Source of the DNA: Pseudohalocynthiibacter aestuariivivens
GTDB lineage: Bacteria; Pseudomonadota; Alphaproteobacteria; Rhodobacterales; Rhodobacteraceae
DNA length: 64,000 nt
Direction of reading: 5' to 3'
Assembly (NCBI RefSeq): GCF_011040495.1
Contig: NZ_CP049037.1
Location: forward strand, 1,116,001-1,180,000
Under the pieces are notes generated by a model. That model was not told the DNA's origin. It made no database searches and saw only the letters and a list, made by a program, of their open reading frames with translations. Made by a program: the position numbers and the translations under genes. Below are positions 18,295 to 25,211 of the stretch, one piece after another; the stretch's first letter is position 1; each line of letters starts with the position of its first letter.

Positions 18295-18308
18295 AAGTGT
18301 CAACACTT
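18295..18308. promoter_or_regulatory. Cluster palindrome, perfect copy 3
   Basis: AAGTGTCAACACTT, identical to the copy at 13353-13366. It lies between the divergent aconitase-family gene (start 18233) and the GntR/FCD regulator gene (start 18401), 62 bases upstream of the former. Probable operator of the regulator. Confidence 0.75.
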
Positions 18309-18376
18309 TGCCCAACGCAGGCTTGCAGGGCGCGTAAAAATCCGATATTAGTCGAAATTATAAGCGAATGTGCCAG

Positions 18377-18390
18377 AAGTGTTGACAGGA
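18377..18390. promoter_or_regulatory. Cluster palindrome, imperfect copy 4 overlapping the regulator ribosome binding site
   Basis: AAGTGTTGACAGGA: one full arm and a second arm matching only in ACA. It ends in the ribosome binding site region of the regulator, ten bases before its TTG start, which would suit autorepression by occlusion. Confidence 0.45.
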
Positions 18391-18400
18391 GCCGCGCCCT

Positions 18401-19069
18401 TTGCCCCGCCCAGAACAAACTACGCTGGTCAATCAGGTTTTTGACAGGATATTCGATCTTCTGGTCTCTGGCGAGATTCCCCTTGGCGGTATTGTAAACG
18501 AGGCGGCACTGGCAGAGCGGTTTTCCGTCAGCCGGGGGCCGGTGCGCGAAGCAGTCAAACAATTTCAGGGACGTGGGCTGGTGATTAAGGAGCCATACCT
18601 GAAGGCACGCGTTGTCGAACTCTCCGTCTCGGACATGGTCGAGATATTTCAACTGCGCGAGGCAGTCGAAGGCATGTCCGTGCGTCTTGCCACGCAAAAC
18701 ATGACCGAAGCTGCGCTTGATGCCTTGCTCGCTGACTTCTCGCAGCCCCGGCCGGACACCGCCGAAGTGCTGGATGTACACGTACGTATTGCCGAAGGCA
18801 GCGGTAACAAACGCATTCGCGCGCTGCTGTGTGATGAACTTTACTACCTCTTGCGCCTCTATCGGGCACGCTCAGGCGACATGCCGGGGCGACGCGAAAA
18901 TGCCCATGCCGAACACTGGCAGATCCTGCGCGCGATGAAGACACGCGATGCTGACCTCGCGGAATCCTTGATGCGGGCGCACATTCTGCGCGCCACCCAT
19001 TCATTGCAAGAGTTGCTGGCCGAGGAAACGACCGCGTTGGCAATGAAAACCAAAGGAGACGCCGAATGA
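18401..19069 (+). CDS. GntR family regulator, FCD subfamily
   Basis: A 222-residue transcription factor: winged helix at residues about 7-75 (NEAALAERFSVSRGPVREAV) and an all-helical FCD effector domain at about 85-210. The latter keeps histidines usual for metal/ligand binding (DVHVRIAEGSGN, AEHWQILRAM, LMRAHI). It starts at TTG, with CAGGAG nine bases upstream. It is divergent from the aconitase-family operon and overlaps the lyase gene by four bases, so it most likely controls both and the monooxygenase operon through the AAGTGT-N2-ACACTT palindromes. The ligand is probably an organic acid intermediate (inference). Confidence 0.9.
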   Translation: MPRPEQTTLVNQVFDRIFDLLVSGEIPLGGIVNEAALAERFSVSRGPVREAVKQFQGRGLVIKEPYLKARVVELSVSDMVEIFQLREAVEGMSVRLATQNMTEAALDALLADFSQPRPDTAEVLDVHVRIAEGSGNKRIRALLCDELYYLLRLYRARSGDMPGRRENAHAEHWQILRAMKTRDADLAESLMRAHILRATHSLQELLAEETTALAMKTKGDAE

Positions 19070-19995
19070 GCGTGAACGAAACTGCAGCGACCAAACCCAC
19101 GCGCCGCATGCGCGAATTGATGGCGGGAAGTGAGCTTTTGGTCTCGCCCGGTGTTTTTGACGGCTACAGCGTTCGGATGGTCGAGAAAACGGGTTTCAAA
19201 ACCGCCTGTACGACGGGGGCGGGGCTATCCAATTCACGGCTTGGTGTCCCAGATGTGGGGATCATGGGCCTGACCGATAATGTCGAGGCCTGCCGCATGA
19301 TCGCGCGCTCTGTGTCCATCCCTGTCATGGCCGATGCCGACACCGGATACGGTAATCCCGTCACAGTCCTGCACACGGTTCAGCGGTTCGAAGAGGCCGG
19401 TGTGGCGGGCATCAATATCGAGGATCAGGTCAGCCCCAAACGCTGCGGCCATATGGCAGGCAAAGACGTGATCGACATGCGCGAAATGGCTCGCAAGGTC
19501 GAGGCGGCCTGTGACGCACGTCGCGACGATGATTTCGTGGTGCTGGCGCGCACCGATGCCATCGCCGTCGAAGGACTGGAAGGCGCGATCCGCCGGGCCC
19601 AACTATATGCGCAGGCCGGTGCGGACATGATTTTTGCCGACGCCATCAGTGACGAGGACCAGATCAAGGCGCTAGTGGATGCCGTCCCGGTACCCGTGTC
19701 GGTCAATATGGGTTTTGGCATTCGAAACCGTCCCACGACGCCCCTCATCCCCTTTACCCGTCTCGCCGAAATCGGCGTGCGCCGTGTTACCCTGCCCCGT
19801 TTGCTTCCGGCCGCCGCGTTGGCTGCAATGGAAAACGCGCTTGGCCTGCTCAAATCAACCGTGGACACCGGCGAAATCATGCACAGGCCAGACCTGCTAT
19901 CGAGCATTGATGACATCTGGGCACTCATGGGTCAGCCAGAAATGAAGGCGCTGGAGGCGCAGTACAACGATCTTGAAGGTGTAAAGGTGAACTAG
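19066..19995 (+). CDS. Isocitrate lyase / PEP mutase superfamily lyase (methylisocitrate lyase-like)
   Basis: A 309-residue (beta/alpha)8 enzyme of the PrpB / 2,3-dimethylmalate lyase group. Mg-binding and active-site residues are readable: D90 and D92 in MADADTGYGNP, E119 in NIEDQ and the catalytic C127 in the KRCGH motif. Such enzymes split a 2-hydroxy di- or tricarboxylate into pyruvate or glyoxylate plus a second acid. It is translationally coupled (ATGA) to the FCD regulator. With the aconitase-family gene it resembles half of a methylcitrate cycle, but no 2-methylcitrate synthase gene is present, so the lyase probably ends the imide/heterocycle pathway. Confidence 0.9.
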   Translation: MSVNETAATKPTRRMRELMAGSELLVSPGVFDGYSVRMVEKTGFKTACTTGAGLSNSRLGVPDVGIMGLTDNVEACRMIARSVSIPVMADADTGYGNPVTVLHTVQRFEEAGVAGINIEDQVSPKRCGHMAGKDVIDMREMARKVEAACDARRDDDFVVLARTDAIAVEGLEGAIRRAQLYAQAGADMIFADAISDEDQIKALVDAVPVPVSVNMGFGIRNRPTTPLIPFTRLAEIGVRRVTLPRLLPAAALAAMENALGLLKSTVDTGEIMHRPDLLSSIDDIWALMGQPEMKALEAQYNDLEGVKVN

Positions 19996-20033
19996 GGTTC
20001 TGGGGGAACGTCCATAGATGGGTACGGGGCGCT

Positions 20034-23000
20034 CTACTCTGCGGGTTCTCCGCTGTTTACCGCCCTCAGCTCTTTCTCAAGCGCCTCGGCGCTAGACGCC
20101 CGCGACCCCGACAGCCCACTAACCAGCGCATAGGCAGCAGGCGTCAAAAACAGCGTGAACACTGCTGCCATCCCCAACCCGCCAACGATCACCCAACCGA
20201 TTGCGGCGCGGGCTTCGGCCCCCGGTCCGCCGCCCAGAATCAATGGCAATCCGGACATCACCGTACAGATCAAGGTCATCGAGATGGGGCGCAGTCGGGC
20301 AAGTGCTGCCTCGTAGGCCGCATCCACGACGCTCATACCCTGATCACGCAACTGGTCTGCGAACTCCACCAACAGAATACCATTCTTGGCCATGACGCCT
20401 ATCAACATCAGAACACCGATCTGGCTATAGATATTGATTGTCGTGTCTGTCAGCAGCAGCGCGTAAATCGCGGCACAAACGCCGAAGGGCACCGTTGTCA
20501 TAACCACCAACGCACTGGTCAGGCTCTCGAACTGGGCCAACAGCACCAGAAAAACGACCAGCAGCGCGATCACATACGTGACCATCATGGCAGAGGACGT
20601 CTCATCCAGCGATGCGGCCTCACCCAAAAAGATCAGGCCGATCCCGTCCGGCAAGGTTTCCTGTGCCAACAGACGCACGTCGTCAATCACTTCGCGCAGA
20701 GTGATCTCGGTCGCAACAGATGCGTCAATCTCGACGGCCCGGCGCTGCGCATGACGGTCAAGCTCTGCCGCGACACCTTTTTCATCCAGACTCACGATCT
20801 GGCTCAGTGGAACCAGATCACCGTCATCTGACCGCACATAGAGGTTCATCAGATCAACAGGATCGCGCACTGCGCCGGCCGTCGATTGCAACAGGATCGG
20901 CACCGCTTCGTCTCCGATGGTCAGCTCTGCGATCTCGGCCTCATCGATCAACGCGCGCAACGTCGCAGACAGCGTGGACATGGGCACCCCCAAATCCGAA
21001 GCGCGCTCGCGATCCACCCCAATGCTTAGCTGCGGTTGGGTGGCCTGATACTGGACGCGAATACCCGATACCCCGTTCACGTCTTCCAGCCGGATTGCGA
21101 AATCTTCGGCAGCTTCGGCGATTTCTGGATGGGTCGGCCCCAGCAACGCAATACTAAGCCCACCACCGGACCCGCCGCGTAATCCCAGACTGTTACCGGG
21201 CCAAGCCCGCGCCCGCGCACCCGGTAGCGCATTCAAATCATCCCGGATAGCCGCCTCGATCTCGCCTTGGCTGATGTCGCGCTGGTTCCACGGGACCAAT
21301 CGCACGCCGATGCTGCCACGGTTGAGGTCGTAACGCCCGGTGATTGAATACAGTCCCTGCGCCACGCCCTGCTCGACATATGGGCGCAAGGTGTTTTCAA
21401 CCTGAACAACCTGCCGATCAGTATATTCCAGCCCCGTACCATCCGGCCCTTGTAGCCAGACGTTGACGAAGCCGCGGTCTTCGGGCGGCACCAGTTCCTC
21501 TCCGAGCTCATCATAAACCAGTGCGGCACCTCCCGCCAGCATGCCCGCGGCCACCAGCGTGACCAACGGTGCCCGCACCATCGGGCCGATCAACGCCGCA
21601 TAAAGCTTGGCGATCGGGTGCCCGATGGCAGCGAACAGACCATCGTCGCCGCCCAGTTTGCCCGTCCGCGACGCCAACATCGGGCACATGGTCAACGCAA
21701 CAAAAGACGAAATTGCCACAGTGACGGCCAGAACAAAGCCAAACTCGGTAAAGAGGCGCCCGGCATCGCCGGGAAGGAACGAGATCGGTACAAACACCGC
21801 AATCAACGTCAATGTCGTGGCGATCACTGCAAAGAAAACCTGCCCCGACCCAATGACAGCTGCCGCACGGGGGCCCATGCCCTCTTGTTGTCGACGCTGG
21901 ATGTTCTCAGTTACAACAATGGCGTCATCCACGACTAACCCTGTCGCCAGCACCAGCGCCAAGAGCGTGACGAGGTTGATCGAAAACCCCATCAGCCAGA
22001 TCCCAGCGACCGAACCGATCAGAGCGATCGGAATGGTGATCGTCGGAATGAGCGTCGCGCGCAATTGTCCGAAAAATACCCAAATGACCGCAATCACAAT
22101 AAAAAGTGCCAGAACCAGCGTCTTGAGCACTTCTGCTATCGATCCTTCGATAAACACCGCGTCGTCACTGCTGATTTGAAAGCCCAGATCAGGAAAGCGC
22201 AGCTTTAACTGCTCAATCGCGCGGCGCACGTCGCTTGATATCTGTACCGTGTTCGATTGCGCCTGCCGTACAATCCCGAGACTGATCACCTGCCGCCCGT
22301 TCAGCCGGGCGATGCTGTCTGCCGTGGCCATGCTGAAATAAACTTCTGCCACATCGCCCAACCGCACTTTGTCACGCAGCATCAGGTCCTCGATGCGCTT
22401 GGGGTCCGCGACAGTTGCATCGGCCCGCACCAGCACCTCTAGCGGACCGGATGCAAAGCTGCCGACCGGCACATCGAACTGCGCCGCCTGCAACACATCG
22501 GCCACCTCGCCAATCGACAGCCCGAATGCGGCCAGCCGATCCGGCTTGACGCCGACCCGCAGCACCCGCTCTCTATCACCGAACAGCACGACCTCTGCGA
22601 CACCATCGACGGCGGTGAACTCGGTCGCGATGGCGTCTTCCACCAGACGCGTCAACGCATCGACCGAGCGCGAGTTGCTCCACACGGCGATGTCCATGAT
22701 CGGATTAGCATCCTGTTCGGACTTGACGACAAAGAGGTCCTCTACCCCGCTTGGCAACCGGTTCTCGACTCGGCTGACCGCCTCGCGCACATCGTTGGAC
22801 GCCGTAGCCAGATCACGGCCGGGTCCGAACTCCACCCGCAAGCGAAAATTTCCCTCTTCCGACGACGTGCGCACCGCTTCTACCCCGGCAACGCGCGCGA
22901 CCGCGCCTTCGACCAAGGACGCAACCTCGGCATCGACCGTGGTGGGCGAGCTGCCCGGATAGTTTGCCCGGACCGAGACCACCGGCCGGTCCACGTCAGG

Positions 23001-23126
23001 CAGTTCACGTATCTCAACCCCAAAGAGCGCGCCGATCCCTGCGATCACGATCAGCAAGCTCATTACCGCCGCCATGTAGGGGCGGCGTACGCTCAACTCA
23101 CTGAGGCCGCGCCCTCCGAGCGTCAT
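20034..23126 (-). CDS. RND efflux pump inner-membrane transporter (HAE1 type)
   Basis: A 1030-residue proton-driven inner-membrane pump of the AcrB/MexB-related RND family. It shows the two-fold repeat with 12 membrane helices, the first at about residues 15-33 and large periplasmic loops after helices 1 and 7. The proton-relay aspartates are D400/D401 in GLVVDDAIVVTENIQRR. The stop of the membrane fusion protein gene (23123) overlaps its start by four bases. No outer-membrane TolC-like gene is in the operon, so the pump must borrow one. The gene ends 38 bases from the converging lyase gene. Substrates cannot be inferred. Confidence 0.94.
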   Translation of the reverse strand: MTLGGRGLSELSVRRPYMAAVMSLLIVIAGIGALFGVEIRELPDVDRPVVSVRANYPGSSPTTVDAEVASLVEGAVARVAGVEAVRTSSEEGNFRLRVEFGPGRDLATASNDVREAVSRVENRLPSGVEDLFVVKSEQDANPIMDIAVWSNSRSVDALTRLVEDAIATEFTAVDGVAEVVLFGDRERVLRVGVKPDRLAAFGLSIGEVADVLQAAQFDVPVGSFASGPLEVLVRADATVADPKRIEDLMLRDKVRLGDVAEVYFSMATADSIARLNGRQVISLGIVRQAQSNTVQISSDVRRAIEQLKLRFPDLGFQISSDDAVFIEGSIAEVLKTLVLALFIVIAVIWVFFGQLRATLIPTITIPIALIGSVAGIWLMGFSINLVTLLALVLATGLVVDDAIVVTENIQRRQQEGMGPRAAAVIGSGQVFFAVIATTLTLIAVFVPISFLPGDAGRLFTEFGFVLAVTVAISSFVALTMCPMLASRTGKLGGDDGLFAAIGHPIAKLYAALIGPMVRAPLVTLVAAGMLAGGAALVYDELGEELVPPEDRGFVNVWLQGPDGTGLEYTDRQVVQVENTLRPYVEQGVAQGLYSITGRYDLNRGSIGVRLVPWNQRDISQGEIEAAIRDDLNALPGARARAWPGNSLGLRGGSGGGLSIALLGPTHPEIAEAAEDFAIRLEDVNGVSGIRVQYQATQPQLSIGVDRERASDLGVPMSTLSATLRALIDEAEIAELTIGDEAVPILLQSTAGAVRDPVDLMNLYVRSDDGDLVPLSQIVSLDEKGVAAELDRHAQRRAVEIDASVATEITLREVIDDVRLLAQETLPDGIGLIFLGEAASLDETSSAMMVTYVIALLVVFLVLLAQFESLTSALVVMTTVPFGVCAAIYALLLTDTTINIYSQIGVLMLIGVMAKNGILLVEFADQLRDQGMSVVDAAYEAALARLRPISMTLICTVMSGLPLILGGGPGAEARAAIGWVIVGGLGMAAVFTLFLTPAAYALVSGLSGSRASSAEALEKELRAVNSGEPAE

Positions 23127-24235
23127 GTGCTGCCATCCTCGTTCGCGTTCAGGACATTCACCGCAATACCGGGTCGCAATCGTTGGGTGCCTTCGACAAC
23201 CACCACATCACCCGGCGCCAATGGCCCCTCGACAATCACGTGACCGGCGCGGCGACGGACCATGCGCACCACAACCTGCTCAGCAGCGCCAGCCTTCACC
23301 CGCCAGACATGCAACGCACCGCGTGAAAATTGCAGCGCGAGTTCCGGGACCGTGGGATAGGTTTCTCCCGGCAAATCGAGTGTCAGGGCAAAGGACGCAC
23401 CGGGGCGGAAACGGTCGGCGCTGTTGTCTATGGCGGCGCGCACTCGCGCCGTGCGGGTCGTTGCATCCACGCGGCTGTCGATTGCGGTGATCGCACCGGC
23501 GAATTGCTGGCGGTCCATCGAAGGCGTACTCGCCGAAACGGCCTGTCCCGGCGAAACACGCGACAGCAGCGCCTCGGGCAAATCGAACTCCACCAAAATC
23601 TGGCTGCGATCGTCATAGCTTGCGACCGGTGTCGCCTCGGTAATCCGCTCACCCTGCTCGAAAGAGGCAAGGCCCGCCACACCGTCGAAGGGTGCGCGCA
23701 GCGTCCGATCATTCAGATCGGCTGTCGCTTTCTCCAGCTCAATACTGGCGACCTTGAATGCGGTTTGCACCTCTTCCAACCGTGCCGCTGCCGCAATGCC
23801 GCTATCCTGAAGACGGCTGTATCTGTCTTGTTCCAAAGTCGCTTGGTTCAATCGCGCGTCGGCCAAAGCTACGGCCAGCCGTTGGTCGGTATCCTTGAGG
23901 CGCAGCAGAACATCGCCGGCGCGGAACTTGCGCTCGGGCGAGATATTGAATTCAACGATTTCACCAGTAGAGGGTGCCCGTAGCGTGACCGATTTTAGCG
24001 CGAAACCAGTACCGATTGCCGAAAATGTCAGATTATCCTGCATTTCGCGCACATGCCCGGTGATCACTGGCGCGCCGCTGTCCGTTGGGCTGACGACGGC
24101 CGCGCTTTGACTTTGCTCAGAACCGATCGAGGCCCAAATCGCACCAAGTTCGGTGCGATTTTCCCAAGCCAGAGCCGCCGCGATCAGTAGCATCACGGAT
24201 AATGCAGCCTGTTTCCAGAAAGCGGTTCGGTTCAT
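23123..24235 (-). CDS. RND efflux periplasmic adaptor (membrane fusion protein)
   Basis: A 370-residue HlyD/AcrA-type adaptor that links the inner-membrane pump to an outer-membrane channel. From the ATG at 24235 the protein starts with a signal anchor (WKQAALSVMLLIAAALAW). A lipoyl half-motif follows (APSTGEIVEFNISPERKFRAG), then a helical hairpin and the second half-motif (APFDGVAGLASFEQGERI), then beta-barrel domains. A longer frame begins at a GTG at 24292, but the added residues precede a good signal sequence, so I use 24235. There is no lipobox cysteine. It is co-transcribed with the RND transporter. Confidence 0.9.
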   Translation of the reverse strand: MNRTAFWKQAALSVMLLIAAALAWENRTELGAIWASIGSEQSQSAAVVSPTDSGAPVITGHVREMQDNLTFSAIGTGFALKSVTLRAPSTGEIVEFNISPERKFRAGDVLLRLKDTDQRLAVALADARLNQATLEQDRYSRLQDSGIAAAARLEEVQTAFKVASIELEKATADLNDRTLRAPFDGVAGLASFEQGERITEATPVASYDDRSQILVEFDLPEALLSRVSPGQAVSASTPSMDRQQFAGAITAIDSRVDATTRTARVRAAIDNSADRFRPGASFALTLDLPGETYPTVPELALQFSRGALHVWRVKAGAAEQVVVRMVRRRAGHVIVEGPLAPGDVVVVEGTQRLRPGIAVNVLNANEDGST

Positions 24236-24358
24236 GTAGCGGGTTCCGGCAGCAAGTTTCGACGAGCTTAACCTAGCATGTAATTCCGCCACCAGCGATA
24301 GCTGCGCTGTTGAAAGTCCTCAAGACACCGTGAAACGCGCAGCCAGTTGTTGATATGA

Positions 24359-24398
24359 TGGCTGGCCAACCGGACGCTTTGCCTAGGTTGGCCAGCCA
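24359..24398 (-). terminator. 13-bp perfect hairpin after the molybdenum hydroxylase operon
   Basis: The arms TGGCTGGCCAACC (24359-24371) and GGTTGGCCAGCCA (24386-24398) are perfect complements over 13 bp with a 14-base loop. It begins four bases after the last coding base of the FAD subunit gene (24403), so it is the likely end structure of that leftward operon, though no T-run follows. Confidence 0.6.
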
Positions 24399-24402
24399 CT
24401 GT

Positions 24403-25197
24403 TCAGGCTGCGGCCACTGCGCGTTTGGCCATCACCTTGATCAAATGTGCGCGATAGTCGCCCGAGCCGTGCATATCCGAAATCAGCCCGTCATCATCGA
24501 TCTCGACAGCATCAAGCGCCTCCGCCGACCAATCGGAAGACAGCGCCGCCTCCATACCCGCGTGGCGAAAAACGCCGTCATCCCCTGCTCCGGTCACCGC
24601 CACGCGTACCCCGTGCGGGCCATCCGAGACAAACACAGCCACCAACGGAAAGCGCGAGGCGGCCTGCGCGAATTTCGCGTAATGCGCGCGTTTGGGCGCA
24701 TCAATCCTCACTGAGGTGATGATTTCGCCCTCGTCCAACGCGGTGGTAAACAGACCCTCGAAGAAGTCATCCGCCGCGATCTCGCGCTGGTTGGTCACGA
24801 TTGTACCTCCCAACCCCAACAGACCCGCCGGATAGCAAGCAGACGGATCGTTGTTGGCAAGGCTGCCGCCGATGGTGCCCATATGGCGCACTGCCGGATC
24901 ACCGATTCCGCCCGCCAGATCGGCCAGCGCCGGGCAATGCTTTCGCACCGCTTCGCTCGCAGCCACTTCTGCGTGGGTTGTGGCCGCGCCGATGATCAGC
25001 GTGTCGCCGTCGGTACGCACACCCACCATACCGTCAATGCCGCGGATATCCACCAGATCGCTGGGCGCGGCCAGATGCTGTTTCATCGTGGCGAGCAGGG
25101 TCTGCCCTCCGGCCAGAACCATCGCCTCTTCGCCCGAGGAAAGAGCAGCAACCGCATCGTCGATGGAGTTTGGTTTGTGATATTTTAACGGATACAT
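24403..25197 (-). CDS. Molybdenum hydroxylase FAD-binding medium subunit (CoxM-like)
   Basis: A 264-residue flavoprotein subunit of the xanthine dehydrogenase / CO dehydrogenase family. FAD contacts are seen in VLAGGQTLLATMKQ (residues about 28-41) and TIGGSLANNDPSACYPAGLL (about 107-126), followed by the C-terminal CO-dehydrogenase flavoprotein domain. It passes electrons from the 2Fe-2S subunit onward. It is encoded 14 bases after the large subunit gene and is the last gene of the operon. The substrate of the complex is set by the large subunit and is unknown. Confidence 0.92.
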   Translation of the reverse strand: MYPLKYHKPNSIDDAVAALSSGEEAMVLAGGQTLLATMKQHLAAPSDLVDIRGIDGMVGVRTDGDTLIIGAATTHAEVAASEAVRKHCPALADLAGGIGDPAVRHMGTIGGSLANNDPSACYPAGLLGLGGTIVTNQREIAADDFFEGLFTTALDEGEIITSVRIDAPKRAHYAKFAQAASRFPLVAVFVSDGPHGVRVAVTGAGDDGVFRHAGMEAALSSDWSAEALDAVEIDDDGLISDMHGSGDYRAHLIKVMAKRAVAAA

Positions 25198-25211
25198 CTG
25201 TTGTCTCCTCC

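Noticed and set aside
5531..19995. Standard nicotinate (nic) degradation cluster
   Set aside because: NicC-, NicF- and NicE-like proteins are present, but no NicX-type ring-cleaving dioxygenase, NicD deformylase or nicotinate hydroxylase adjoins them, and the isomerase lacks its cysteines.
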